Assembly (NCBI RefSeq): GCF_000741705.1
Contig: NZ_JGZI01000007.1
Span: 1 to 64,000 of the forward strand
Length of the DNA: 64,000 nt
DNA from: Bifidobacterium psychraerophilum
Lineage (GTDB): Bacteria > Actinomycetota > Actinomycetes > Actinomycetales > Bifidobacteriaceae
Reading direction: 5' to 3'
Shown piece by piece: positions 1-11,241 of this stretch; position 1 is the stretch's first letter, and the number at the start of each line of letters is the position of its first letter. The notes under the pieces were generated by a model, which worked only from the letters and a program-made list of their open reading frames with translations, was not told the origin of the DNA and ran no database searches. The position numbers were made by a program, and so were the translations under genes.

Positions 1-1551
1 CTGGTCGATGACCTTGTCGACGATGCCGAGCTGCTCCATGACCTTGTCACACACAATCACGGCCTTACGAATACCGTACATATCACGCAAATACCTGACT
101 GCATTCGCTTCGAAGTAGGTCTTCGAGGGAATCTTGAACCACTGCATATTATTATTCCTCCGAGCGATACGCTTCACGTTAATCAGGTTCACGGCCTGCA
201 CGTTGCCCGAGACCGAGTTGCCACCGTACGAGCCGCAACCCAAGGTCAGGGACGGGGCGATCGCGTTGTAGATGTCGCCAATGCCACCCAGCGAACTCGG
301 CTGGTTCCAGATGATGCGGCAGGCATGCATACGCAGACCATACTCGCGCACCAGCTCCTCGTCGTCGGTGTGGATCGCGGCGGTGTGCCCTGCGCCGTGC
401 ACCAGCATTTCCTCGCACATGATGAAGGCGTGATCCTTGTCCTTGGCCTTGAGCACGGCCTGCACCGGAGCAAGCTTCTCCATTGTCAGCGGTTCCATCT
501 CGCCGACTTCCTGGCATTCGGCCGCCAGGATCGTGGCATCCTCGGGAATCGTGAACCCGGCCTGCTTCGCGATGTACTGTGGGGACTTGCCCGGCACCAC
601 CGAGTTCAGCTTCGGCTTTTCCCCGGAATATGAGGTGCAGCCAAACATGTACTACTCAAGCTTCGCCTTCTCGTCGCTAGTCACAAAATAGGCCTTGCGA
701 CGCTTCATCTCGGCAATCAGACGATCATAAATATCCGTGTGCGCGATGATGGCCTGCTCGGTCGCGCAGATCATACCGTAATCAAAATGCTTCGACAGAA
801 TCAGATCATTGACCGCACGCTTCACGTTGACATTCTTGTCGACATACGCCGGAGCATTGCCCGCGCCCACACCCAAGGCCGGCTTGCCAGAGGAATACGC
901 CGCCTTGACCATGCCCGGACCGCCCGTCGCGAGGATCGTGGCGATACCCGGGTGCTTCATCAACGCGCTCGTCGCGTCAATCGAGGGGTGCTCAATCCAC
1001 TGGATGCAATCCTCAGGAGCCCCAGCCGCGATGGCTGCATCACGCACGATGCGCGCAGCCTCGACCGAACACTTCTGCACGAAGGGGTGGAAACCGAACA
1101 CGATCGGGCAGCGCGTCTTCAACGCGATCAAGGACTTAAAAATCGCCGTGGACGTCGGGTTCGTCACCGGAGTCACACCCGCGACCACACCAACCGGCTC
1201 CGCGATCTCAACGATGCCGTTGATGTCGTCCTCACTGATCACACCCACCGTGCGCTGCTTGACCAGATGGTTCGTCACATGCTCACACACGAAAATGTTC
1301 TTCGTGGCCTTGTCCTCCACCAGACCACGGCCAGTCTCCTCGACCGCCAGCTTCGCCAGCACCAGATGCTGGTTCAACGCCGCAATCGAAGCCTTCGCCA
1401 CAATGCGATCAACCTGCTCCTGATTCAAACGCTCGAACTTCTTCAACGCCACCAGACCCCTGGAAACCAGAGCATCAACCTCGTTCTCGGCATCGATACT
1501 GACTTCAGCCGTCGTTTTCTTCTGTGCCTGTTGTTTTTTTGTTTCCGTCAC
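1..1551 (-). pseudogene. adhE: Bifunctional acetaldehyde/alcohol dehydrogenase AdhE, N-terminal part, with one in-frame TAG
   Basis: AdhE converts acetyl-CoA to acetaldehyde (N-terminal domain) and then to ethanol (C-terminal Fe-ADH domain), regenerating NAD+ in fermentation. The visible 517 codons cover the aldehyde dehydrogenase domain and the start of the second domain; the gene runs off the left edge. The acylating-ALDH pattern is clear, with the catalytic Cys near residue 262 in GMICATEQ. The GTG start at 1549-1551 is chosen because GAGGAGG lies 6 bases upstream. Codon 300 (652-654) is TAG between KAKLE and YMFGCT. From family knowledge a Gln is expected here, so CAG to TAG is the simplest change. 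The frame stays open and conserved for 217 codons after it. Either a recent nonsense mutation, readthrough, or an assembly error. Identity is very sure; functional state is not. Confidence 0.9.
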
Positions 1552-1848
1552 TGAGTTCCTCCTCATAATCAAAACTGGATACCTTGGGTATGGTGCCTTC
1601 AATGTTCAAGGGGTTAAGGACACTCCGTTGTATGTCTCCCCAAGCTTTGCGACTCTCCCTCTTCAGGGTTGTTGACATTTCAATTTTCGTTGAGGAAACG
1701 GGCGAATTATGTTGTTTCTTTGACGTAAAAACATACTTTTCTGATTTCGCCAAAGTGCCATTGGAGATGCACGGAATTCTAAGAAAAATACGCACTCCAC
1801 AGCTCTGAATTGCAATGGCTCTTGTTCTGCTTTTAGGAGGACGGGATT

Positions 1849-2530
1849 ATGCCACGTGCGTATCAGCCAAAGTTCCTGCACAGAGCTGTCCAGATGCTTG
1901 GTAAGGCCAGCCCGGCCTCTGAGACTGAATTTGAGGCAATTCGTCACGTCGCTTCGAATCCTGGCGTGAGTCAGAAGACGTTACGCACATGACAACGTCG
2001 TACCGAGATCGACGCTGGTAATCGTCCTGGCACGAGCGGTGAAGATCACGCCAACGTAAAACGATTTAAGCGCGAGAACGCTGAGCCACGCTAGGCGAAC
2101 GAGATTCTGCGGGGCGCGTCGGCGTTTGCTGGCGCACAATTGACCGTCCCGCGCCGAAATGATCAGGTTCGTTGACATGAACTGGGATCATTTCGGGGTC
2201 GAGTCCATCTGTTGGGTGTTTGGCCAAACAGATTGCGGGTTCGTCACCAATGTCTGTTCGCGCAGAATTGTCGGCTGAAGCGTCTCGAACAGCTTAAAGA
2301 CAGAGTTGATCTACAGACCGGGCCATGGCGAGGCTTCGAAACCGTTGAACTGACAACACTGGAACGGGTGTCCTGACGAAACACCCAGCGATTGCACACG
2401 GAACTCAGCTACGGCACCCCGATAGAAATCGAGACCGAACATCAATCAAACAACCAAGACCTCATGACAGCAACCGCCAACCACGAAACCTAACAGGAAC
2501 AGAACCCAGAACAATTCAGTTCCAGAAAGT
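1849..2530 (+). pseudogene. Degenerate IS3-family transposase (orfA and orfB remnants)
   Basis: A good RBS (AGGAGG) precedes an ATG. The product begins MPRAYQPKF, like the OrfA of IS3-family elements in bifidobacteria. Further on, in various frames, are GNRPGTSGE (OrfA linker) and, near 2320-2450, WRGFETVELTTLERV then TELSYGTPIEIETEHQ, which match the end of an IS3 OrfB (RLHTxLxYxTPxExE). Stops interrupt every frame and most of the OrfB catalytic core is missing, so it cannot be functional. It lies between adhE and the accessory region. Inverted terminal repeats were not resolved. Confidence 0.75.
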
Positions 2531-2711
2531 AAATACCACACTAGAGAACAAATCTGGTTCTGCGAACCGCAAAGATCCTTGCAGCGAAGCACAGACCGAC
2601 TGTTACACAATTCTTCACCAAAAGCACCGATCTATCCATCCACCTCGAATAATAGCTTGATATCTTGGCAGAAAACCTACTTCCATCCGATTGCCACATC
2701 CGCAAATCAGC

Positions 2712-2743
2712 TCTCTTCAGTGAAGTGGTAAAGGTGTGGTAAA
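2712..2743. repeat. Direct repeat copy A (with copy B at 32568)
   Basis: The motif starts CTCTTCAGTGAAG (a small palindrome) and continues with two GTGGTAAA words 11 bases apart. Copy B at 32568-32600 matches at all but about four positions and has the same orientation. Weaker similarity continues to the right, where a short minus-strand reading frame ends 10-20 bases away in both copies. Could be an attachment site, the end of a lost mobile element, or a shared regulatory sequence. Confidence 0.5.
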
Positions 2744-2761
2744 TTGCACGAAATCAATAAC

Positions 2762-2992
2762 CTACGCATTGTTTTCATTGATTTTCAGACACCCTATACG
2801 CTCTCCCCCTGGCTCTGCACCTGACTGCGCGAGATCAATTTTGCCAAGTCTTACGAGTAAACGAAAAATAAGAGAATTCAAATGAGCCCGGAAGATGGAA
2901 CCCCAAGGCTCCCTCATGATTGAGTTACCGAATTCAACTGCAGCATCAGGAATTTCTTCAAACTGTTTCTGGGCATCTTCCTCATTCGACAT
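2762..2992 (-). CDS. Small hypothetical protein, 76 aa
   Basis: Not recognised. The start MSNEEDAQKQ is chosen because AGGAGG lies 5 bases upstream of the ATG; a longer frame upstream has no such site. The protein is soluble, with an acidic N-terminus and a hydrophobic middle (HLNSLIFRLLVRLG). It ends in GGERIGCLKINENNA just before repeat copy A. The downstream side of the broken KAP gene lies just upstream. Base composition is AT-rich like the rest of the 3-7 kb stretch, which suggests acquired DNA. Confidence 0.5.
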   Translation of the reverse strand: MSNEEDAQKQFEEIPDAAVEFGNSIMREPWGSIFRAHLNSLIFRLLVRLGKIDLAQSGAEPGGERIGCLKINENNA

Positions 2993-3240
2993 TTGAACCT
3001 CCTGGCTAAAGTGAGCAATCTTTCTGCAGCCGTAGTACAAGTACAAAGGAAACAGGCAATCTGTGGTTTTCAACATAATAATGTAAAACTTAGGACCACA
3101 GTTACTCATCGTAGCCTGGCTCAAGGGGAAAAAACGAATCAAATCAGCCTTATTGAACTGGTTGAGTGTACTGACAACATCAATGTTCTTATGCCGAGTT
3201 GTTGTTTACCTTGAATATACATAATGGCCCGCCGACGAAA

Positions 3241-5229
3241 TCAGTGGGATCCAAGTCTTCCGATTTCAATCAATCTTGCAAGAACCCCGTCACGGAAATC
3301 CCTATCAAAATCCAGCATTGTCCCACCTTGAAGTTTGACATTATGGTTTTCTTCATAAGAACGTATTCCGTAATAGTTCCAGAAACATTGAAATTCAGCA
3401 TCTGACAGTTTCAGAATCCGGTCTTTGAGCTCTTGCAACTTGTCTTTGTCGAGTTCATCGTATTCAAACCCGAGTTTTGCAATCAATATTTGCTCCGGGA
3501 AGTGCTGCTCCGAGTACGAATCGTCTTTGAGCAGTCGTTCGACCTCCACTGATTTTCTCTTGATGATCTCTTGTTCATTAATTCTTGGGATTGATAGGGC
3601 CGCGATCCCTTGGGAGCTGTTGGCCACTCTACTGCAAATGTGTAAAACTCATGGTAGAAATAAATCTGTTGCGAAAGATCAATGCGCTGTTCGTTGAAGA
3701 GTTCATCCAGTTTACTGAATATGTATGGCGCTCCAAGTTCCTCCACATCAGTCCGTCCGCCAACTGGGCGCGAGGGGATATCTGCTCTTGGTTCGACGCC
3801 ACGCGTTTTCGCAAAGTGGACAAAACCGTTGGCTTCGCCGAATCGCACATCGATATACCTTCTGCCATCATTAATATCCTGTTCAAGTAAATTCAATTTC
3901 TGTTGAAACACATATTTTGTCAATGAATTCGGATGACCTCTATACTCGAGTTGTTGAATGGCAAAAGATTCAATCCGATCAGCAGACCCTTGCCAAGCAT
4001 CGAGCGGTATGCCCTCAATATAGTAGACGAACTCCTTATAGGCATCAATGCTCTCATCCGACAGCGCCAGCATCTTTTGCAACTCATCATCGTCCTCGAA
4101 AACGGCTGACAATTCACCAACGCTAAGGTTTGTGGCATGTTCAAAGAGTAAATATGCTTGTGGATTCGAACGAAAATCCTTGACCTTCCCATGATTTGTT
4201 GCCAGACCGCGTAAGAGAACTTCATGAATGTTCTCTGATTCACCATCAGATGTCCCATACCGGTTCCACCTTGAGAGTACTGCGTATCTCTGTCAGCCGC
4301 ATCCACAACGGAATCTGGTCGCCATCCAGTCTCTATATAGTTATAGAAGTGAGGATGAAAGAGTTACAAGCAGATAATTAAGAGTTGCTGCTCATACTGC
4401 ACTTGGCCAAATTTTTCGGCCAACTGCTCAGTTGCAATAGTAAGGAAATGTTCCAACTCCCTAATCACACGGTGCTCAGACTCGAACAGATCTTTGATTG
4501 ATTGAGGTAAATCAACATTCTTGGCTATTTCCGAAGAATGGAGAACATAAGGCAAGACTACTTTCTGATCAATGATTTTCTGGAGATAATTATCTTCATT
4601 CCTCGCCAGCTTGTCATAATCACCAACAAACACAATTGGAAGAGACCGATTCGGGATATTGAAAACCTTGTATGCTTCCTCCTGTCTCTCCGGCTTTACC
4701 CTATCGAAATCATCGAAAACCAATATTCTGCCGCCCGTATGACGCTTAAGCAAGTGTTGATACAGGTCATCCAATTTGCGTCCTAGAAACTGAAACCACG
4801 CGACGGAAGCAGTAAGCGTCTAGATGAATATTCTCGCTATGATATCAAGAAGCTGATGGCCGAACGTCCAGCCCAGATTGACCTTGCCCGAACAAAGAAT
4901 CGACAGAGCAATTAACAGGAAAATACCATACCTGATAAAGAAATAAGAGACCCTGTGCATCCGTGAAAAAGCGAGCTCAATCACCGACCTGTTATCTGTC
5001 ATTCTCCACAAACCAACAGTGACTATTCTTTTATCCACAAACTGCTCTGCCTGTTTGATAAACTCAGTCTTTCCACTCCCCCATTTACATCCAAAAAGAA
5101 TGTGTTATTCGATTGGATCAGCTTTGCAAATCTTTCTGCACTTTGTGCAGTGTCGATTCGGATGAGTTCGATCATTTCGAATTTTCCAGACATTTGTCGA
5201 CCTAACTGTACCATCAGCTGTTTCATCAC
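3241..5229 (-). pseudogene. KAP-family P-loop NTPase, broken by frameshifts and one TAG
   Basis: KAP NTPases are membrane-associated P-loop ATPases, often phage- or plasmid-linked and sometimes part of defence systems. Reading through the breaks gives about 660 aa. Near the N-terminus is Walker A (CKWGSGKTEF, about 5070-5095), then a hydrophobic segment (YFFIRYGIFLLIALSIL), and then the KAP-type Walker B RILVFDDFDRV (about 4700). The lesions are: loss of a T in a T-run near 5098; TAG at 4820-4822 in frame with the downstream AWFQFLGRKLDDLYQ; a shift near 4380-4330; a shift at a G/A-rich run near 4190; and a shift near 3615. Each lesion is small and the sequence between them is well conserved, so decay is recent or the assembly is faulty. 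Confidence 0.65.
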
Positions 5230-6276
5230 TTCGAACGGGACTTCTTAAGTTTTATCAGGTCCGACCTATTGTAGTTTAGCTTGAGGCTTCGTGGAAATCT
5301 CTTTACAAATATCAGAAGCTACAACAGGCAGTACACTGTTACGGCAGTCATCCTTTCCAAACCGACAAGACCCTGGAGGAAAATACGTAATCGACAGGTG
5401 CACGGATACGATGAATCCATTGGTAGTAGTCCTTCTCTACCCGCATCATCAGATATATGCATACAACAAAACTGGAGGGATTAAATTGGAATTATGACAT
5501 AAAAAATATTTCCGATCAGGCGCAAAGCTTTTACTCAACGGACTGGTGATATATAAAATTGTCAGTTTCCAGAGTTGATAAGTTCACGTCAAGTTATGAT
5601 TGCTCAGCATCATTTTTCGTTCAGGGCGATTGTAAAAACATGTGAACACTCAGCGTAAAGACAATTTGACAACACTTCACAGCTCAACTCACAACATATC
5701 ATCAGCGGGATCGTTGATTTGGCCAACATATGTGCCCGATAAGTTTCATCAGAGCATTTTACCTGACTGTGTCTGCAACACTGAAATTTCTCGATTCACC
5801 AAGCTCCCTCTCCGAATCACGTGGTATTCATGCCGTTTTCAACGACCGAGAACCGTTACGTCAACGCACAATATCATCCATCAACACCGTGCCGAGAGCA
5901 CGCGCAAAATAATCCAGCCATTGATCTCTTTCCCGTTATATGCATGGTTCTGCCTCGGTACAGTCAGCAACATCATGAACACTTTGTGTCCGTGACGCCG
6001 CTTCTACCCGCTACATTGCCTCTGGATTCTCCTACCACTGTTCACCAACTGAACATTACGATTGATTACCTCAGTTACAACTTCAGGCGAGCAGCAGCCA
6101 GGCGTTGTTCCCTTCGATACTGCCCATTTCCAAAACGATGCTTCGAGATCAAACCATGCGCCCCCTCACCAACATGCGCCGCTGAGTCTCCTTCACAAAA
6201 CACCTGGTTATCAGAATATGGTCATTTGCCCAATGATCTAAGATTGCCGATAGCGCCTACAAGAAAGAATCAATAC
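5230..6276. other. About 1 kb with no convincing intact gene
   Basis: Both strands are full of stops. The long plus-strand frame at 5821-6462 has an unnatural composition (rich in H, P, S, T) and looks like a shadow. On the minus strand near 6060-6215 a short stretch (CEGDSAAHVGEGAHGLISKH and following residues) looks like old coding sequence but was not identified. Probably decayed accessory DNA. Confidence 0.4.
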
Positions 6277-6531
6277 CTATACGCCTACGATGACGGTATC
6301 ACCGTTCAAGAGATATGCCAGCAGTTTTACCAGCAAGACCCTGATGAGCTGCAGGAGGACGAGAATACCAACGATCAGCACCAGGATCCAAGGCTTTCCG
6401 TTTTGAAAGATGTTTTGTTTATTCAGGAGAACAATAAAGAAACCGATGGTAAGGATGATTGACAGAATTCCACATAGAATCCTGTACGGGGTATAAATCA
6501 CCTTCACTATTGCGTACAGCAGGGTTTTCAT
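6277..6531 (-). CDS. Small membrane protein, 84 aa
   Basis: Not recognised. The ATG is preceded by AGG at about 6 bases. There are two strong hydrophobic segments (about residues 15-37 and 47-72) separated by a polar loop (NKQNIFQNGKP), so a two-pass membrane protein is expected. It stands alone in an AT-rich, decayed stretch. It could be the membrane-anchoring remnant of a larger lost system. Confidence 0.4.
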   Translation of the reverse strand: MKTLLYAIVKVIYTPYRILCGILSIILTIGFFIVLLNKQNIFQNGKPWILVLIVGILVLLQLIRVLLVKLLAYLLNGDTVIVGV

Positions 6532-6805
6532 ACCGGACCTCTTATCTTCTCGAATTCAACTCATTGAATACAGTCCTTCGAGTCGAATATATCTCTTCAT
6601 AAGTATTTACCAATTGTGCATGATCGACTGGGAAGACATCGCATATTATCTGAGACTACTCCAGTATTATTCAGAGACTTTTCAGTCACTGGTAGCGGCC
6701 CTGAAGATGTGATAACGGTATCGAACATAATCACGTCGGAACTAAGTGGTCTCAGTATTGGCCTCTTATACGTTCGATCATGTTTCATTGTCGTCTCATA
6801 GAGAA

Positions 6806-7484
<679 letters not shown>

Positions 7485-7636
7485 CAGGGAGAAACAAATC
7501 GTCATAGCAAAGGACAGGCACGCGAACAAGCTAACGAACAGCGAGATGCAACGCGATAGGTTCATAGCGAGAAGATCGCTTTTATTATCTAATTTCAGCG
7601 CTAGGTAGGAACGGACTACTAGATATACTAGATATA

Positions 7637-8121
7637 TGTTGAGCAATGGCCGCAAGCATTTAGCATACGTCTGCGAACCTGGCTGTTCCCCAAGTGCAAT
7701 CCAATCGACTCAGTGGCTTTCGAAAGGGAATGGGGTTCTATTTCAACTCGAAACTATTGTTCTATGCCGATGACTGGGAGATTCCAAGCGACGGACTCGC
7801 CGTGCTGACATTCCAACCTTATTTCAATACTCTCGATGGAATTGTATGTGCGAACCACAGCATCGCTGCCGAATTCATGAATCAGCTCGTATGCATGGGC
7901 TATCGGGTACGCAAGACATTGCCGTCACCGGCTTTGATGATTCTCCTATTGCGATGATGGCAAGATGCAAACTCGCCACCGTACGTCAGAATTCCACCAA
8001 ACACGGTACAGTCTTGGCAGAACCTCTTCGGCGGCAACTTGCAGGCGAAGCGATCGGCAAGGAGATCGTTCAGCTCCCCACAGAGGTGATCATTCGCGGA
8101 TCTACAGAGTTTGTGCCCTGA
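7637..8121 (+). pseudogene. LacI-family transcriptional regulator, C-terminal remnant
   Basis: Spread over several frames are pieces of the sugar-binding half of a LacI/GalR repressor: SNGRKHLAYVCEP, then LDGIVCANHSIAAEFMNQ, CMGYRV, then QDIAVTGFDDSPIAMMARC, and ATVRQNSTKHG to the end GSTEFVP. The pattern NDSIA..A...G..VP.DIAVTGFDD is diagnostic of the family. The HTH domain is missing and at least two frameshifts occur (near 7700-7760 and 7905). It was probably once a local regulator of a sugar operon. Confidence 0.7.
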
Positions 8122-8245
8122 GTTCCAGATGTTCCATCATTCAGCATCGAAGCGAGTTCAATTCGTTGTTGGATCGGGTGAACAGTTCATGAAATGACAC
8201 TCATTCCACACCTTCTCACTCCCAATCGCAGGACGAAACCGTTCT

Positions 8246-8364
8246 TTGTGTCCTTCTTTTCAATTATCCCGATTGTCAACTACCCGAGTATGCCAATTTG
8301 GAATCCTTGAAATTACAAGGATTCCAAAAGGCGATACTCGGGGAAAACCGAAACAAGGACACAA
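8246..8364. repeat. Long stem-loop with outer inverted repeats, MITE-like
   Basis: An inner hairpin has arms TTTGGAATCCTTG and CAAGGATTCCAAA around a 6-base loop. It is extended by GCC/GGC and CCGAGTAT/ATACTCGG, about 24 pairs in all (8284-8342). Outside this, TTGTGTCCTT (8246-8255) pairs with AAGGACACAA (8355-8364). No T-run follows on either strand, so it is not a plain terminator. The nested form resembles a miniature transposable element or a structured RNA. It sits between the LacI remnant and the end of the M20 gene. Confidence 0.55.
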
Positions 8365-8430
8365 CAACCGTGCTACACCACAAAATAGTGATATAGCCAT
8401 CAATGAACGTGATTGTGCACCTTGGAACGA

Positions 8431-9664
8431 TCAGTCATGCAGCTCATCAAGCGCAGCAAGCGCAATCGATGTTAAAAATGCAACGCCATAATGAATGCCC
8501 GCTGGATCCGGTGCGAATTGCGGGCTGTGCCCAGCTCCAGCGTCGCCCGCTCCAATGTGAGCGAAAACTCCCGGAGCTTTCTGCAAATAATAGGAAAAAT
8601 CTTCTCCTCCTATTCCGGGGTCAGGTTTGATGTGTTTCAGGCCAAGGTTTGAAACTACTTTTTCTGCGACTTGGGTCCAATGTTCATCATTGATGACTGC
8701 AGGAGATCCGAAGAACCAGTTGATCTCAGCGGTAGTTCCATATGCCGCTGCAATATCGTGTATCAGGCGTTCGGCAACGGTTTTTGCAAGGGTCCGGTCA
8801 TCGGCCAACGCAGTTCGAACCGTTCCTTCAAAGAAAGCTGATTGCGGAATAGCGTTCCATGTGGTTCCGGCGTCGATATGTGTCACCGAAAGAACTCGGG
8901 GAAGGACAGGATCAAGATTTCTTCCAACAACGCTTTGAAGACTCTGGATAATTGCAGTGGTTGCCACTACCGGATCAGCACCATGTTGTGGACTTGCGGC
9001 ATGCGTGCCCCGACCGTTGATCGTGACTTGAAATTTATCAACAGCGCCAGTGGTGCTTCCCTCGCGCAAGAGGATCGAACCTAGAGGCCCTTGAACCGTC
9101 ATGCGTTCCAAAGAATGCTTGGACGTCATCCAGCACTCCGGTCTCAATAACCTGCACTCCCCCAGTCGGTTGGTCTTTTGTGGCTCTACCCTCTTCAGCA
9201 GGCTGGAATATAACCTTGATGGTTCCCGATATGATGTCACGATGCGCGTTGAGCAGTATCGCTGCGCCAAGAGCTACGCTGAGATTGAAGTCATGACCGC
9301 AGGCATGCATGACCCCAGCGTTTTGGGAAGCGTATTCAAGACCCGTCTGCTCTTGAATGGGCAAACCATCAATGTCTCCACGCAGCGCAATCACAGGACC
9401 GGACTCTTCACCTCTTATGACTGCAATAAGACCAGTGTTGAGTCCGGTATCGAGGATTTCAACGTTCTTGCTTTCCAAGATCTTTCGGATTCTTGCCGTA
9501 GTGCCCACTTCGTGATAGGAAAGTTCAGGGTGGATGTGAAACCATGTGTAATATCTGACAAGTTCGCTGTCTAATCCGTTATCCAGTTCCCTGGTGATAT
9601 CCAATTGATGCCTACTATTTTCTGTCACAACGTTTAGCCCTTCATTGCCATTATCAGAATGCAT
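8431..9664 (-). pseudogene. M20-family amidohydrolase/peptidase (hippurate-hydrolase type), frameshifted
   Basis: M20D enzymes hydrolyse N-acyl amino acids or dipeptides using a dinuclear zinc centre. The first frame (9664 to about 9090) carries HACGHDFN and QPAEEGR, both metal-site motifs, then DDVQAFFGTHDGS. The second frame (about 9100 to 8431) carries the dimerisation domain (FQVTINGRGTHAASPQHGAD) and the C-terminal metal-site region GGEDFSYYL. One extra A in TCAAGGG near 9096 explains the shift: without it the join reads HDGSGPLGSILLREG, as in the family. The rest is full length (about 410 aa). It may have acted on peptides taken up by the Opp system further right. Confidence 0.85.
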
Positions 9665-9846
9665 CCCAACACATTCCTCGCGTTCCTACCCTCAAGTGAC
9701 CGTATCAATGTTCTACAGGCGACACTCGGTCATGGCTATGCGCATTTCAAACAACAAGTGATAAATGCAGTCTATGGTCGACTTGCATCTGCATGCCCAC
9801 ACGCTGCTCGGCGTATGGCACGATGATGCTTTCGCTCCTTAGCTCA

Positions 9847-11232
9847 TCATGACACTAACCGTCCATCTGGGAAATGGGAGATTGGTCCGAGAATGGAAAA
9901 GTCCTGTCCAAACCGTTTCAACGACTCGTAGTTATCACTCAAATCCTTGAACAGGATGTAACGTATGTGGTCATGAAGATCGTGCTGATGCATGTAATGG
10001 GGCCTATTGAATTGTGCCAGAACCTCCCTCTCACGATTGTCCGGAGCCACGATATAGAGCGTCATGTCCGTTTTCAGTGACTCATACAAGTCATCCATGC
10101 GATTCATGCCTGACATTATTGACGTTGACTTCTCCACCTCGAAGGCGCAAGCAGGACTCCCATCGGGATTAAACCACAGAACATCAATCAGACCTACGAT
10201 CTTTCGATCATGCTCGCTGAGCGCCTCAATGGATGATGGCAGTCGCGGAATCGATATGTCACCAAGTCTCTTGCCCCCAGCAGTGCGATTGTGATCGTTG
10301 CCTGCAATCCACGACCGATAGCCAATGGCATTGCCCACGTCTGCCAGCAAATACTGGATCCTATAATGCAGATCCTTGTGAAGTTGCAATCTTCCCCGCT
10401 TTTCCAGTGCCTTTCTGGTAGTGTGCCGCTGCTCGGCGATGAGATATTGGTCTGAATTCTCCGGAACCACATAATTCAGAGCCCCGATATCAAACAAGAA
10501 TGCACTGATAGCTCCCAAATCCTTCGAGAACAGGCTGCCCTTCTCGTTCAGGGCGATCATGCCGTCTCTCAATGTGAAATAGTCATCCCATCTGCCCAGC
10601 CGTATCTTCGCGTGGCTCAGCAGATTGTATCCCTCAACTATTTTCGTATTGAAAGGCGGGAAGACACTTGGCTCTAGAAAATACAGGATATTCGATACCG
10701 AAGGTCCGAGTCCCTTGATGTTCTTGCTGGCAAGAGCGTTCAGCGCCATGAGCTTCTTCACGCTACTACCCGTTTCGAGCACGCTCGCAAGCATGTCGGC
10801 AAAGGCCATCTGATTGCCGCGATTTTCATAAATGTCAGGAATGCGAAGCTTCGGCTTCCACATGAACGCATGCTTCGCGCCCTTGAATATTTCAGTCTGC
10901 GAAGCAATCACATCCATGACCTCTTCCAGTGCGGAACCGTGAAGATCACGCGGAAACGTTCCCTCCCGGATGGTTTTCACGACGTTCCTCGACCCCTTGC
11001 GCACCTGGGCGAAGGCATGAAGCCGGTCTTCACTGTGAATGAACCAAGTCTGATACAACAGACTCGACTTCTCCATATACTGATTGAAGATATCAGTAAG
11101 ATAGGTCGAATCCATATGTGCCTCGATTGCCTGACGATTGAGAAAAGACGCCGCTTCCATCACAGTATTATAAGGCCACGGCAGTAAAGGCCGCGAATCC
11201 CTGAAATCCGATGGTCGTCTCCCTTTCGGCAC
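9847..11232 (-). CDS. PD-(D/E)XK-like nuclease with HhH-like segment, 461 aa
   Basis: Probably a DNA endonuclease. Near the C-terminus, IDVLWF (Asp350), then FEVEKST (Glu365, Glu367, Lys368) gives the D...ExE/K pattern of restriction-type nucleases; this exact arrangement with SIMSGMNRMDDL after it occurs in proteins labelled type II restriction enzymes. Around residues 165-205, NIKGLGPSVSNILYFLEPS then FNTKIVEGYN looks like a helix-hairpin-helix DNA-binding segment. No methyltransferase lies nearby. The GTG start is 33 bases after the stop of the GNAT-GST gene and in the same frame as it. Function is inferred; it could be a repair nuclease or a lone defence gene. Confidence 0.55.
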   Translation of the reverse strand: MPKGRRPSDFRDSRPLLPWPYNTVMEAASFLNRQAIEAHMDSTYLTDIFNQYMEKSSLLYQTWFIHSEDRLHAFAQVRKGSRNVVKTIREGTFPRDLHGSALEEVMDVIASQTEIFKGAKHAFMWKPKLRIPDIYENRGNQMAFADMLASVLETGSSVKKLMALNALASKNIKGLGPSVSNILYFLEPSVFPPFNTKIVEGYNLLSHAKIRLGRWDDYFTLRDGMIALNEKGSLFSKDLGAISAFLFDIGALNYVVPENSDQYLIAEQRHTTRKALEKRGRLQLHKDLHYRIQYLLADVGNAIGYRSWIAGNDHNRTAGGKRLGDISIPRLPSSIEALSEHDRKIVGLIDVLWFNPDGSPACAFEVEKSTSIMSGMNRMDDLYESLKTDMTLYIVAPDNREREVLAQFNRPHYMHQHDLHDHIRYILFKDLSDNYESLKRFGQDFSILGPISHFPDGRLVS

Positions 11233-11241
11233 CCCTACAAT

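Noticed and set aside
739-1554. Long plus-strand frames across adhE
   Set aside because: They are antisense to a clearly conserved gene, are Arg-rich and have no RBS.
1552-1848. Rex-type operator before adhE
   Set aside because: I looked for TTGTGAAn6TTCACAA-like sites and found no good match.
5821-6462. 213-codon plus-strand frame
   Set aside because: Composition is unnatural (many His, Pro, Ser), there is no RBS or family, and it overlaps a better minus-strand gene at its end.
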